A stretch of DNA of 64,000 bases from Natronolimnohabitans sp. A-GB9 (lineage in GTDB: Archaea; Halobacteriota; Halobacteria; Halobacteriales; Natrialbaceae). The notes under the pieces are model-generated. The model saw only the letters and a list, made by a program, of their open reading frames with translations. It was not told where the DNA came from and made no database searches. Made by a program: the position numbers and the translations under genes. Below, in pieces: positions 1 to 8,731 of the stretch. The stretch covers positions 62,001 through 126,000 of the forward strand of contig NZ_JAVDDV010000009.1 of NCBI RefSeq assembly GCF_030848565.1, read 5' to 3'. Numbering within the stretch: position 1 is the first letter of the stretch; each line of letters opens with the position of its first letter.

Positions 1-254
1 ACCAGCGAGCCCGCATGGACGACGAGATCCGCGTCCTCGAGCAGTTCCTTTCCGGCGACGGTCAACAGTCGCGGGTTGCCGGGACCGGCGCCGACGAAGG
101 GGATCCCCGCCTGCTCGTCACCGGCGCTGTGCTCGAAGATCCGGTCGTCTAACTCCTCTCGCCGGCGGTCTCCCTGTGCATCGATCGCGTTTTGGGGGTC
201 GCCGTCGTCTCCAGCTTCGTCTCCGTTGTCGTCCGTCTCGGTCGTGTCCACCAT
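1..254 (-). CDS. cbiF: Cobalt-precorrin-4 C11-methyltransferase, N-terminal part (cut by window edge)
   Basis: Only the first 84 or so residues are in the window. After an acidic leader of about 50 residues comes [20 protein letters not shown] followed by an LVVHAGSL motif. This is the SAM-binding start of precorrin/tetrapyrrole methylases and matches the CbiF/CobM subgroup, which methylates C11 of the corrin ring in anaerobic cobalamin synthesis. The ATG shares one base with the TAA of cbiL (TAATG), so the two are translationally coupled as the third gene of cbiT-cbiL-cbiF. The long acidic leader is typical of halophile proteins. Family assignment is firm; the rest of the protein lies outside the window. 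Confidence 0.85.
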   Translation of the reverse strand, partial: MVDTTETDDNGDEAGDDGDPQNAIDAQGDRRREELDDRIFEHSAGDEQAGIPFVGAGPGNPRLLTVAGKELLEDADLVVHAGSL

Positions 255-1183
255 TAGTACCAGTGCTCGTTACAGTCGCCGTGTTCACAGCCCTCGGCAC
301 GCTCGAGGTCGACGAGTTTGCCGTCGACGTCCGAATCCTCCGGTAAGGACCGAAACTCGACACCTCGCTCGCGTTCGGACGATAGTCCGTCTTCCGACAG
401 TCGCTCCGTGACCGGCGACTCGCCGCCGTCTGCGATCGACTCGCCGCCTGCGGTCGCGTCGTCGGGCTCGGTATCGTCGTCGCTCGAGGTGTCGTCGGTC
501 GTCGAAAACGCCGCCGTCGCCTGCTCGACCTCGAGGTCTTCCTTCTCGGCGTAGGCGAGGGTGTAGTAGTCGCGGTCGTCGACCGCCGCGGGATCGTCGG
601 TGACGATCGTCTCGCCCTGCTCCATGAAGAGTCGCCGGCCGTAGGTCACCTCGTAGCCGGACTCGACGAGTCCCTCGTGGGTCGCCGGCGCGTCGGTAAC
701 CTTAAAGAGGATCATCCGGTCGGGCCCCGTCGGACTGTGGCCGTCGGCAGCCTCGCGAAGCGAGAGCCCCGCGCCGGCCTCGATCTCGACGCCCAGCGCG
801 GTCGCAAACGCCGTCACGGCGCTGACGCCGGGAACGATCTCGAGGTCGACGTCGGGATGGAACGCGTCGATCGTCCGCCGCAAGTGACCGAACGTCGAGT
901 AGACGTTCGGATCGCCCAGCGTGACGAAGGCGACGTCGCCCTCGCGGGCGTTGGGCGCGATCTCCGCTGCGGCTTCTTTCCAGGCCGCACGCAGTTTCTC
1001 TTCGTCTCTGGTCATCGGGAAATCGAGGTCCCCGATCTTCGACTCGTCGACGTGTTCTACGGCGACGGACCGGGACAGTCGACCCGGCGAGTAGACCACG
1101 TCACAGTCCTCGAGAAGGCGCTTTCCGCGGACGGTCACCAGATCCGCCTCACCGGGACCGAGCCCGATGCCGTACAGCGTCAT
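254..1183 (-). CDS. cbiL: Cobalt-factor II (precorrin-2) C20-methyltransferase
   Basis: 309 residues. The N-terminus [16 protein letters not shown] (5-20) is the SAM-binding loop of tetrapyrrole methylases, and [14 protein letters not shown] (88-101) and EIVPGVSA (115-122) are the CbiL/CobI signatures. The enzyme methylates C20 of cobalt-factor II in anaerobic corrin synthesis. Residues 1-225 cover the usual length of the family. Residues 226-309 are an acidic, low-complexity extension ending in a Cys/His cluster (C299, H301, C304, H307) that could bind a metal; this role is inference. The start overlaps the stop of cbiT by ATGA, and the stop overlaps the start of cbiF, so all three genes form one operon read leftward. 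Confidence 0.92.
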   Translation of the reverse strand: MTLYGIGLGPGEADLVTVRGKRLLEDCDVVYSPGRLSRSVAVEHVDESKIGDLDFPMTRDEEKLRAAWKEAAAEIAPNAREGDVAFVTLGDPNVYSTFGHLRRTIDAFHPDVDLEIVPGVSAVTAFATALGVEIEAGAGLSLREAADGHSPTGPDRMILFKVTDAPATHEGLVESGYEVTYGRRLFMEQGETIVTDDPAAVDDRDYYTLAYAEKEDLEVEQATAAFSTTDDTSSDDDTEPDDATAGGESIADGGESPVTERLSEDGLSSERERGVEFRSLPEDSDVDGKLVDLERAEGCEHGDCNEHWY

Positions 1184-1803
1184 TGTGGCTCACCTCCGCA
1201 TCCGTCGGCGGCGACGGTCGTCCCGTCTTCATCACCGTCTGCGTCCGAGTCGGGCGTCGCACTCCCGACCAGCATGTAGACCGGGTTGTCCGAATCGAAA
1301 CTCGTCGCACCGGCGAGTTCGTAGCCGTGGCTCACCTGGAACTGGACGACCTCCTCGAGGAGGTCGCGCTCCCGGAAGGCCTCCGTGGCTCGGCCGGCGA
1401 CCTCGAGTCGGGAGACGTTCATCACGATACGGTCGACCTCGGTCTCGACGGCGTGGTCGAGGACGGCCTCGAAGTTCCGGCTGCCGCCGAGAAAGAGGGC
1501 GTCGGCGTCGGCCGGCAGGCCATCGGGCGCTTCCGCGTTTCGCAACTCGACGTCGGCCTGTACCGTCGCTTCGTTCGCGGCGAGGTTCCGCTCGGTCGTC
1601 TCGAGCCGGCTGGCCTTGCGCTCGACGGCGGTCACCCGTCCGGCTCGCTGTGCGGCTTCGATAGTAACGGCCCCAGTACAGGAGCCGACCTCCGCGAAGT
1701 GGTCGTCGTCCTCGAGTGCCAACTTCGAGCGGACGACGGCCCGGACCTCGGGTTTGGTCGGGCCGGCCTTCGCGTCGTGTGGAAGCGCGATGGGTGGCAT
1801 CAC
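1180..1803 (-). CDS. cbiT: Cobalt-precorrin-6B C15-methyltransferase (decarboxylating)
   Basis: 207 residues. GPTKPEVRA (14-22) and the Rossmann SAM-binding motif AEVGSCTGAVTIEAA (37-51) are typical of CbiT, which methylates C15 and decarboxylates the C12 acetate side chain. The acidic tail after residue 180 (DSDADGDEDG) is a haloarchaeal addition. Two ATG codons stand next to each other at the start (MM); either can be used. A TTTTA box centred 25 nt upstream suggests a leaderless transcript, so this is probably the first gene of the cbiT-cbiL-cbiF operon. The 3' end overlaps cbiL by four bases. Confidence 0.92.
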   Translation of the reverse strand: MMPPIALPHDAKAGPTKPEVRAVVRSKLALEDDDHFAEVGSCTGAVTIEAAQRAGRVTAVERKASRLETTERNLAANEATVQADVELRNAEAPDGLPADADALFLGGSRNFEAVLDHAVETEVDRIVMNVSRLEVAGRATEAFRERDLLEEVVQFQVSHGYELAGATSFDSDNPVYMLVGSATPDSDADGDEDGTTVAADGCGGEPQ

Positions 1804-1825
1804 CCGTGGAAACAGCCGCCTCCCC

Positions 1826-1830
1826 TAAAA
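1826..1830 (-). promoter_or_regulatory. TATA-like box of the cbiT operon
   Basis: TTTTA on the minus strand, centred about 25 nt before the cbiT ATG at 1803, in an A/T-rich patch inside GC-rich DNA. The spacing fits a leaderless haloarchaeal promoter. I see no cobalamin riboswitch-like structure between it and the start codon. Confidence 0.45.
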
Positions 1831-1978
1831 CAATTTTGTTTGGAGTAGAGAAACCATGGTTGCCCATGTGTGGTTTCGATAAGCCAAACGTGGTTGTAAA
1901 ATCGTGCGTGACAGTTGTCTCGAGCGACTGATCTGTGGAGGACGACTCGGTTTCGAGCAAGAACCGACGGCGCCCCTC

Positions 1979-2059
1979 ATACAGACTGCTGTAACGATGT
2001 ACCGCCGATCGCCAGGACGGGGTCGGCGATCGGCGGTAATTGACTACAGGAGACCGTAT
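1979..2059. repeat. Family A palindromic element, complete copy
   Basis: 81 bp. The left end is ATACAGACTGCTGTAA and the right end TACAGGAGACCGTAT. Inside is the stem ACCGCCGATCGCC / GGCGATCGGCGG. The two outer arms pair imperfectly because one belongs to the TGCTG class and the other to the GGAGACC class, as in most copies. It does not touch a stop codon. Confidence 0.85.
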
Positions 2060-2137
2060 CACTCACTGTCGGTCGGACCTGTCTTCCGGCACAACCACGA
2101 GTCGGTCGCGACGCCGGTATCGCTTTCAGCCGACCGT

Positions 2138-2920
2138 CTACCACTCCATCCCGCCGTTGATCCCGATGACCTGTCCGGTCATGTAGTCGGCGTGATCGCT
2201 GGCGAGGAACCGAACCATCCCCACGATGTCTTCGGGTTCGGCGAAGCGGTCCAGCGGGATGTCCTCGCGGATCTTCTCCTGGACGCGGTCGGGGACCTTC
2301 TCGAGCATGTCCGTCTCGGTAAAGCCGGGCGCGATACAGTTGGCCGTCGAGTCGTGACTGGCGAGTTCGAGTGCCAGCGTCCGGGTAAACGCAAACAGGC
2401 CGCCCTTCGACGTCGCGTAGTTTGCCTGTCCGTAGTTGCCTTGCTGGCCGACGACACTCGAGATGTTGATCAGCCGCCCGTGTTCGGAGGACTTGATGTC
2501 CTCGTAGAAGGCGTTCGTGCAGTTGAACGTCCCGTTTAGGTTGACGTCGATCACCGTCTGCCAGTCCTCGTAGGTCATGTTCTCGAACGTCCGGTCGACG
2601 GTGATCCCCGCGTTGTTGACGAGGACGTCGATCTCGCCGAGTTCGTCGTGGACCTCCTCGACCATCCGCTGGACCTGGTCAGGGTCGGCGATGTCGGCCT
2701 GCACGGGGACGGCCGTCTCGCCGTTGGCTTCGATCGTCTCCGTAACCTCCTGGGCCCGCTGTTCGGCCGACCGATAGTTCACGGCTACGTCGGCGCCACA
2801 GCGGGCGAGTTCGAAGGCGATCTCGCGGCCGATTCCCCGCGAGGAGCCGGTGACGAGACAGGTCCGGTCGGTCAGCGGCTTGCGCTCTAGGGGCTCGAGT
2901 CGCTGGATGCTTTCGGACAT
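2138..2920 (-). CDS. SDR-family 3-oxoacyl reductase, FabG/PhaB type
   Basis: 260 residues. Classical short-chain dehydrogenase: TGSSRGIG (25-32) binds the dinucleotide, NNAG is at 102-105, the catalytic Ser is near 154-155, and YATSK (168-172) gives the Tyr/Lys pair. The C-terminal MTGQVIGINGGMEW resembles 3-oxoacyl-ACP reductase and acetoacetyl-CoA reductase. Haloarchaea lack bacterial fatty-acid synthesis but many make polyhydroxyalkanoate, so an NADPH-dependent acetoacetyl-CoA reductase is plausible; substrate is inference. No phaC or phaE is next to it. A TATA-like AT-rich box lies about 30 nt upstream, so it has its own promoter. Confidence 0.85.
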   Translation of the reverse strand: MSESIQRLEPLERKPLTDRTCLVTGSSRGIGREIAFELARCGADVAVNYRSAEQRAQEVTETIEANGETAVPVQADIADPDQVQRMVEEVHDELGEIDVLVNNAGITVDRTFENMTYEDWQTVIDVNLNGTFNCTNAFYEDIKSSEHGRLINISSVVGQQGNYGQANYATSKGGLFAFTRTLALELASHDSTANCIAPGFTETDMLEKVPDRVQEKIREDIPLDRFAEPEDIVGMVRFLASDHADYMTGQVIGINGGMEW

Positions 2921-2947
2921 ACAGTTGACAGTACGTTGTCCTTCGTG

Positions 2948-2957
2948 TTAATTATTT
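2948..2957 (-). promoter_or_regulatory. TATA-like box of the SDR gene
   Basis: Minus-strand AAATAATTAA, centred about 32 nt upstream of the ATG at 2920. It is the most A/T-rich stretch between the SDR gene and cobB. Confidence 0.5.
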
Positions 2958-3040
2958 GACTGCGTATCAATTTCGGTGAATACTTCGAAAAAGAGTCCGA
3001 GACACCGTTTCGTCGGGAGTACGGATCGCCGACCGTCGCT

Positions 3041-3063
3041 TATACTGCCGGACAGCAGTCAGT
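3041..3063. repeat. Family B element, single arm at the cobB stop codon
   Basis: TATACTGCCGGACAGCAGTC followed by AGT on the plus strand. Read with cobB (minus strand), the gene stop is the TGA of TGACTGCTGTCCGGCAGTAT, so the arm overlaps the stop. No second arm is visible to the left. Confidence 0.7.
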
Positions 3064-4369
3064 GCGCGATCGACTCGAGGAACCGGTCGAACGCACCGCT
3101 TGCCGCGTGGACGTGGGCGTACGTCCCCAGCGACTCGTACTCGGTCAGCCCGTCGTGCTCGCCGTCGATCCCGTCCCCACGGACCGTCTCGAAGGCAAAG
3201 CGGGCGTCGCCGTCGACCGCTGCACTCGAGTAGTGAAACTCGTGGCCGCGAAGCGTCTCGCCGGCGGCGGCGGTCACGGTCCCATCGCGGGCCTCGAGTT
3301 CGACGTGGTCGAGTGCCTGGTAACGGTCGTGCATCGTTACGTCGGCCGGCAGGATCCCCGCCATCTCGTGGCAATCGCCGTCGGCCGTCGTCAGCGACCG
3401 ACTCATGGCCATCAGGCCGCCACACTCGCCGAGGACGGGCAGACCCTCACTGGCGCGGTCGCCGAGTTCCGTGAGCGTCCCCGACGCTTCGAGGTCGGCA
3501 GCGTGGAGTTCGGGATAGCCGCCGGGGAGATAGACCCCGTCGCAGTCGGGGACTGGGTCGCCGGCGACCGGTGAGAACGTGACCAGATCGGCACGCTCAC
3601 GGAAGCGCTCGAGCGTCGCCGGATACCGGAAACAGAAGGCGGCGTCGTCGGCGACGGCGACCGTCGCGTCGACGGGATCGCGGGGACGGTCGACTGGCTC
3701 GGCGGGTGCCGGCGGCTCCCGCGCGATATCGGCCAGTCGTTCGGCTGCGAGCGATTCGGCCGCCTCACGCAACGCGTCGGTCGGGAGCGCGGCCTCCGTG
3801 CCCATCTCGAGGCCGAGATGTCGGTCGGGGATCTCGAGCGCCGAGTTCGGCGGGACCCGGCCGAAGTACTCGAGGCCATCGGGGAGGGCGTCGCGGATCC
3901 CCCGCTCGTGGCGACCGCCGTGGGCCCGCTGGGCGACGACACCGGCGACGGAGACGTCGCGGCCGATCGTCTCGGCGTACTGCTCGAAGCCCAGCGCGGT
4001 CGCCGCGACGCTTTCCATACCCGCTTTCGCGTCGACGACGAGCACGACGGGGAGGTCGAGTGCCTCGGCGACCATCGCCGTGCTCGAGCCGTCGCCGTCG
4101 TACAGCCCCATCACGCCCTCGACGACGCAGACGTCGCCCTCGCCACGATGATAGTTCCGCCGGAGCCCGTCCTCACCACAGAGCCACAGGTCGAGCGTCC
4201 GGGAGGGTCGGCCTGCAAGCGCCTCGTGGTGGCTCGGATCGATGAAATCCGGCCCCGCCTTCGCGGGCTGGACGTCGTAGCCAGCGTCGGCGAGTGCCTG
4301 GACGATCGACAGCGTCGCCACCGTCTTTCCGACGCCGGAGCTAACACCGCCGAGGACGAACCCCCTCAT
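3059..4369 (-). CDS. cobB: Cobyrinic acid a,c-diamide synthase
   Basis: 436 residues, usual length for CobB/CbiA. The P-loop GGVSSGVGKT (7-16) and KAGPDFIDP (37-45) belong to the dethiobiotin-synthetase-like ATPase half. The C-terminal half is a class I glutamine amidotransferase with the nucleophile in LGECGGLMA (Cys316). The enzyme amidates the a and c carboxylates of cobyrinate with glutamine and ATP. It is separated from cbiT-cbiL-cbiF by the SDR gene and is read in the same direction. CobB and CbiA cannot be told apart by sequence alone; the gene name is by family. The stop codon TGA is part of a family B repeat arm. Confidence 0.92.
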   Translation of the reverse strand: MRGFVLGGVSSGVGKTVATLSIVQALADAGYDVQPAKAGPDFIDPSHHEALAGRPSRTLDLWLCGEDGLRRNYHRGEGDVCVVEGVMGLYDGDGSSTAMVAEALDLPVVLVVDAKAGMESVAATALGFEQYAETIGRDVSVAGVVAQRAHGGRHERGIRDALPDGLEYFGRVPPNSALEIPDRHLGLEMGTEAALPTDALREAAESLAAERLADIAREPPAPAEPVDRPRDPVDATVAVADDAAFCFRYPATLERFRERADLVTFSPVAGDPVPDCDGVYLPGGYPELHAADLEASGTLTELGDRASEGLPVLGECGGLMAMSRSLTTADGDCHEMAGILPADVTMHDRYQALDHVELEARDGTVTAAAGETLRGHEFHYSSAAVDGDARFAFETVRGDGIDGEHDGLTEYESLGTYAHVHAASGAFDRFLESIAH

Positions 4370-4548
4370 CGCGATCCCCTCGAGCGAGTCGCCAGTCGGT
4401 CCGCATTTCCGTTCATCGTTGTCGTTGCGTTAGCACAACTGTACTTGAATCCGTCGGTGACGGTGATGAGACTCGACGATGTGGCGGCCGAAGGGATCGG
4501 GGACCGAAACCGAGTTGTGGCACGTCTCCGTTCGAGACACTGACACCA

Positions 4549-5109
4549 ATGAGCGACGCGACGACCGCAGCCGAGCCGATCGCCGCACTGAAAGAACGCG
4601 CCGGCGTCGTCAACGCCCTCATCGACGGCACGCAGACGGTACTCGTTCGTCACCCGACGCTCGATCCGGGAACGATCGACGAACGGTTCGCGCTGTATCC
4701 GGCCTACTCCCACCAGGAGCCCGGCCGCTACCAGTCCCGGTACGAGAACTACTACTATCGCGCGAGCGCCAAACCCGACGCGGGCGTCCCGATTCGTGCC
4801 GTCGCCGACGTCCACGAGGAGTACACCGTCTCGAGCGACGATCTCGAGGCGCTGGCCCGACACTACGTCTACACACCCGACGGCCTGCGAGACAAGTACG
4901 ATCCCGACGACGACCTGCGCGTCCTCTTGCTCCGGGTCGCCGAACTCGAGTCGCCCGCGATAGTCGAGGAACGACCCGCCTACCGGGGCTGTCGGGCCTG
5001 GATCGACCTCGAGGCGGACGCAGACGTCGACCGCGAAGCGGCGACGCCGGTACTCGACGACGCGACCTTCCTCGAGCGGCGGGCCGCGGTTCGCGACACG
5101 CTCGAGTGA
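4549..5109 (+). CDS. DUF1802-like conserved protein
   Basis: 186 residues. The segment VLVRHPTLDP...FALYPAYSHQEPGRYQ (about 32-64) resembles the DUF1802 family, whose members share an F-x-L-x-P-x-x-x-HQ core. No catalytic motif is evident and there is no signal or membrane segment. It is the first plus-strand gene after cobB and its start is 180 bp from the cobB start, so the two diverge from a shared intergenic region. The function is unknown; the family name is a tentative recognition. Confidence 0.6.
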   Translation: MSDATTAAEPIAALKERAGVVNALIDGTQTVLVRHPTLDPGTIDERFALYPAYSHQEPGRYQSRYENYYYRASAKPDAGVPIRAVADVHEEYTVSSDDLEALARHYVYTPDGLRDKYDPDDDLRVLLLRVAELESPAIVEERPAYRGCRAWIDLEADADVDREAATPVLDDATFLERRAAVRDTLE

Positions 5110-5188
5110 CTCGAGTGGGACAGACGGCGATCGCGGGGCGGCGACGAACTTAACCGGACGGGTCCGTTAGCTCGTCTCCCTCGAAACG

Positions 5189-5353
5189 ATGACCGACGAC
5201 ACCGACTCCGAGACGGAGCATCACCTCCGCGAGGCGTTGCGACACTTGAGAGCGGCCCAGGAGGGAGACCTCCGAAAGACCAACGCCGTCGCAATAGAAG
5301 AGGTCTCGAACACCGTCTCGACGGTGCTTCGTGAACACGAAGAAGACGAGTAG
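5189..5353 (+). CDS. Small acidic haloarchaeal protein, unknown function
   Basis: 54 residues, beginning MTDDTDSETEHHLREALRHL and ending in REHEEDE. It is predicted mostly helical, very acidic, with no Cys and no membrane segment. Evidence for coding is the ATG, strong third-position GC and the typical halophile composition; a TTAA box lies about 37 nt upstream. A family A repeat starts 7 nt after its TAG. Similar tiny acidic proteins are common in Halobacteria, but I cannot assign a family. Confidence 0.6.
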   Translation: MTDDTDSETEHHLREALRHLRAAQEGDLRKTNAVAIEEVSNTVSTVLREHEEDE

Positions 5354-5360
5354 CGACGCC

Positions 5361-5443
5361 TGATACGGACTGCTGTCTCGATCTCCCGCCGATCGCCGCC
5401 CCCGCCCTGGCGATCGGCAGTCAGTGACGACAGGAGACCGTAT
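5361..5443. repeat. Family A palindromic element, complete copy
   Basis: Starts TGATACGGACTGCTGTC and ends GACAGGAGACCGTAT, with the inner stem CCGCCGATCGCC / GGCGATCGGC. The TGCTG end lies 7 nt after the stop of the small gene before it. The other end lies 15 nt before the stop of the converging kinase gene. Confidence 0.9.
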
Positions 5444-5457
5444 GACCGACGACGAAA

Positions 5458-6267
5458 CTACTGTTGTTGACGCTCCGCGGCCCGCTCGAGTTCGACGTGT
5501 AGCTGCGTCGAATCGAACTCGTGGTCGGGACGCAGGCGAACGAAATCCAGAAACCGCTGGGCAGCGAGCAGTTCGTCCGGTTCGTAGACCGTCGCAGCCG
5601 CCGCTACGGCGTCGCCTGCGCCGATTCTTGGCTCGAGGACCGCGAGCGCACAGGCGAGGTCGTAGGCCGTGGTTTCGGCGACGCGGTCGTCGTGAACGTT
5701 GGTGGCGTCGATGAAGTAGAATTCGTCGTCACACAGCAGGATGTTCTCGGCGCGGAGATCGCCGTGGGCCATCCCATGATCACGCAGCGTCGCGAGCATC
5801 TCGAACAGCTCCGTCGCGCGCTCGGCGACGAGCCAATCGGGCGTGTCCTCGAGCGATCGAAACGCCGGGAGATACTCGAGGACGAGCACGCCGAGCCCGT
5901 TGACTTCGAAGGCGTCTATCGGTCGGGGCGCGTTGATGCCGATCTCGCGCATCCGCTCGGTCGCCTCGTACTCGTGTTCGACCATCTCTCGTGGCGTGTC
6001 GAACCGGCCGAAGAAGCCATCGGTGCCCGCCGACACCGCACCCACGTTCCGGCCGGTCGTCAGGACTGCGTGGACGAGTGCGTTCTGTCGCGAGACGATC
6101 TTGACGAACCACTCCTCGTCGATCACACAAGGCGTCGACAGCCAGTTGTCGGCCTCGAGAAACTCCACGCGGAGTTCCTCGCGGTCGTAGCGATCCGCCA
6201 GCGTCCGGGCGACACGCTCGAGGCGATCCCACTCGACGGTTCCTCGCGCGAGCCGGCGGATATCCAT
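5458..6267 (-). CDS. RIO/Bud32-like protein kinase
   Basis: 269 residues. VKIVS (55-59) supplies the ATP-binding Lys57. HGDLRAENIL (168-177) is the catalytic loop, with Asp170 and Asn175, and FIDATN (186-191) replaces the DFG motif with Asp187. This short pattern is characteristic of the RIO, Bud32 and lipopolysaccharide-kinase-like lineage, not of classical Ser/Thr kinases. Flanking genes give no clue to its substrate. It converges with the small gene at 5189-5353, separated by a family A repeat. Confidence 0.75.
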   Translation of the reverse strand: MDIRRLARGTVEWDRLERVARTLADRYDREELRVEFLEADNWLSTPCVIDEEWFVKIVSRQNALVHAVLTTGRNVGAVSAGTDGFFGRFDTPREMVEHEYEATERMREIGINAPRPIDAFEVNGLGVLVLEYLPAFRSLEDTPDWLVAERATELFEMLATLRDHGMAHGDLRAENILLCDDEFYFIDATNVHDDRVAETTAYDLACALAVLEPRIGAGDAVAAAATVYEPDELLAAQRFLDFVRLRPDHEFDSTQLHVELERAAERQQQ

Positions 6268-6434
6268 ACGTCGGATGTGAGTGCTTGGAGGTTAAATGCG
6301 TCCCGAACTGTCTCCGACGGAACGTGTTTGATAGCACATACCTCTCGTTTGGGGCCCGGATCGAACGGCAAAAACGCAGTCAGCCGCGAGCGAGAGCAGT
6401 ATCGTTACCAATCGTGGGGATAAACAGGGATAGC

Positions 6435-7709
6435 ATGCACGCGGTCGACGACCTCAGTGACGCACTCGAGACGACGCGACGGTTTCTGACGCCGGTCCGT
6501 GTAGGGCTGTGGCTCCGCCTCGCGGTCGTCGTCGTCTTCGTCAGTTCGCTCGGGCTTGGACTCGGACCGTCGGTTTTCGGTAGCGACTTCGCGGTGTTGC
6601 TCGAGGAGCCGACGCCGGCGGTCGAACAACCCCCAGAACTCGAAGACGAGCCGCCACTCGAGGAGGAGCTACCACTCGAGGAACTCCTCGTCGCTGCTGT
6701 CGTACTCGGCGCGATCGCACTGATACTGTGGCTGGGGTATGCCCTCGTCGCCGGCATCATGGAGTTCGTCTTCATCGAGTCGCTTCGCTCGACGGAAGTT
6801 CACGTGCGACGTTACGTCCTCGAGAATCTCGGCCGCGGAGCGCGGCTGTTCCTGTTTCGGCTCGGACTGTTGCTCGTCGCTACCGTTCTCGGTGCGATAC
6901 CCGTTGCCCTCGTCGCTCTTGGAGAGGGGACGATCACTGATCTCTCGGCCGGCTGGCTCGCTGCCTACTCGCTGTATGGGTTCGGGCTGTATCTGGCGTA
7001 TTCGGTGGTCCGACGGTTTACCGACGAGTTCGTCGCACCGATCATGCTCCTCGAGGAACGGGGCGTCCTCGGCGCCTGGCGTCGATTCTGGGGGACGCTC
7101 ACCGCGAACCCGATGGAGTACGTGGTCTATCTGGTGTTGTTCTGGATCCTCCTCATCGCGGTCACGATCACCGCCTGGCTCATCGTCGGGATGGGGCTGT
7201 TCGCGCTGGTCGTCACGTTCGGTCTCGTGATCGCCCTGCTCGTGGTCGTCCTCGGATCGATCGGCGGGTTGCTCGCGCTGCCGGTCGTCGTCGTTGGGTT
7301 CGCGGTCGGCCTGCTGTTCATGGCGCTGGTCTGGATGCCGATCACGACCTATTTCCAGTACTACGCGCTGTTGATACTCGGCGATACGAACGCGGAGCTC
7401 GATCTGATCGCCGGCCAGCGAGCGGCGGTCCGCGCCGACGTCGATCACAGAACCGGGCAGGACGGCTGGACGAGCGGCAGCGAGTCGTGGGACGAACGCG
7501 ACCCCTGGGAGGACGCCGACGAGTCCGACCCATGGGAGCACGCAAACGGCGTCGAAGATCCCGACTCGAGTGCGGATTCGGATCGCACTGACGAGGTCGA
7601 CCCCTGGAGGGACGTCGACGACACTGAGACCGATCCCTGGGCGGATACGAACGACGATACTGACGACGGCAACGGCGACGATGATAGCGACGACGATCGA
7701 AGCTGGTGA
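6435..7709 (+). CDS. Haloarchaeal multi-pass membrane protein with DPW-repeat tail
   Basis: 424 residues from the ATG at 6435, chosen because homologous-looking sequence begins MHAVDDLSDALETTRRFLTP; an in-frame ATG further upstream encodes a basic stretch unlike halophile proteins. There are about six hydrophobic segments: near 27-45, 85-110, 140-160, 170-190, and a long hydrophobic block around 230-310. An acidic Pro/Glu stretch (57-84) lies outside or between the first two. The C-terminal 80 residues are acidic and contain four DPW tripeptides (DPWE, DPWE, DPWR, DPWA), probably a disordered tail. It belongs to a haloarchaeal family of unknown function. Confidence 0.75.
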   Translation: MHAVDDLSDALETTRRFLTPVRVGLWLRLAVVVVFVSSLGLGLGPSVFGSDFAVLLEEPTPAVEQPPELEDEPPLEEELPLEELLVAAVVLGAIALILWLGYALVAGIMEFVFIESLRSTEVHVRRYVLENLGRGARLFLFRLGLLLVATVLGAIPVALVALGEGTITDLSAGWLAAYSLYGFGLYLAYSVVRRFTDEFVAPIMLLEERGVLGAWRRFWGTLTANPMEYVVYLVLFWILLIAVTITAWLIVGMGLFALVVTFGLVIALLVVVLGSIGGLLALPVVVVGFAVGLLFMALVWMPITTYFQYYALLILGDTNAELDLIAGQRAAVRADVDHRTGQDGWTSGSESWDERDPWEDADESDPWEHANGVEDPDSSADSDRTDEVDPWRDVDDTETDPWADTNDDTDDGNGDDDSDDDRSW

Positions 7710-7742
7710 GACGCAGTCGCTCGGATACGAAACCGGTGTGGT

Positions 7743-8525
7743 CTAGTCGAGGTTCTCGAGCAGATCGCCGTCGTCCGCGTCGGTATCGTTACCCTCGCGG
7801 TCGTCACCGTCATCACCGTCGGTTTCCCCCTCGTCACCGTCGCTCGTTCCGTTCTCGTCGTCCGTACCGTCCCCGGTTTCGTCATCGCGATCGGTGGAGA
7901 CACCTTCCATCAGTGCGAGGACGTTGTCCTTTTCCCGTCCGCGAAGTTCCGCCGGATAGACCCCGATCGTCACGAGGAGATCGTCGCCGGCGTCGACGGC
8001 CTCCGTGACGTGGACGTCGACCTCGAGATCGTGGCCGTCGAACGTCGCGTCGGCGCTGAACCGTGATCGCAAGGTCGTCTCACCGAGAATCGAGATCTCG
8101 TCGTCGTCTTCGTGGGAGACGTTTCCAATGTCGTCGTAGTTGTCCGCGACCAGATCGACGAGTTCGGCGGCGGACATGTCTTCGATGGGGTTGACGTTTC
8201 GGTCAGCAACCCCGATCTGGGGTGACGTGAGGACCGAAAATACGGCAGCGCGCTGGCTGCCGATCGGCGGGATCTCTACGGCTTTCTCGTGTTCGGTCAC
8301 GTAGTTCGTGACGGCGATCGTCTCCGAGACACCGCCGACACCGACCTCCTCCTCGATGGTGATGCCGTCGACGTCGGTCTCCTCGTACCCCGTCTCGTCA
8401 CGTACGTCCGCGTTGACGCCAGCCGGTGACGACTCGTGTTTGTCCATTCCGACAAGTCCCAGACAGCCGGCGAGACCCGCCAGTCCCGCAGCACCGAGTC
8501 CGCCGAGCATCGTTCTTCGGTTCAT
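7743..8525 (-). CDS. Tat-type lipoprotein of unknown function
   Basis: 260 residues from the ATG at 8525 (NRRTMLGG after the start). The signal has an Arg pair, a short hydrophobic stretch and the lipobox LAGC with Cys21, typical of haloarchaeal Tat lipoproteins anchored outside the membrane. The mature domain (about 35-195) is a conserved haloarchaeal module resembling DUF6517, rich in beta strands. The last 50 residues are almost only Asp, Glu, Gly and Thr. An upstream in-frame ATG at 8552 would place nine residues before the Arg pair and is less likely. Confidence 0.75.
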   Translation of the reverse strand: MNRRTMLGGLGAAGLAGLAGCLGLVGMDKHESSPAGVNADVRDETGYEETDVDGITIEEEVGVGGVSETIAVTNYVTEHEKAVEIPPIGSQRAAVFSVLTSPQIGVADRNVNPIEDMSAAELVDLVADNYDDIGNVSHEDDDEISILGETTLRSRFSADATFDGHDLEVDVHVTEAVDAGDDLLVTIGVYPAELRGREKDNVLALMEGVSTDRDDETGDGTDDENGTSDGDEGETDGDDGDDREGNDTDADDGDLLENLD

Positions 8526-8643
8526 CTCACCCACAATGAGGATACCGTTCACAAGAGTTTATTGTATCTGTAAACGAGTGTCAGCCTATCGACTCGACTG
8601 CACGTCGATTCGACGGGACGTCATCGACAGCTGCCGGCTACTC

Positions 8644-8667
8644 ATACTGTCGGACAGCGGCTACTGA
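8644..8667. repeat. Family B element, single degenerate arm
   Basis: ATACTGTCGGACAGCGGCTA, matching the family B end with a changed inner part. No partner arm is visible nearby. It stands between two minus-strand genes. Confidence 0.55.
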
Positions 8668-8731
8668 AGCGGGTTCGACGGACGTGAGTGGCGAACTCAC
8701 GGCTAGTCCGTTCGATAGTACAAGTCGTCGA

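Larger units (their letters stand above)
1804..2137. other. Intergenic region between cbiT and the SDR gene
   Basis: No gene seen. It holds the cbiT promoter at its left end and one complete family A palindromic element (1979-2059). The genes on either side are both read leftward, so the region is the upstream flank of cbiT and the 3' flank of the SDR gene. Confidence 0.6.
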
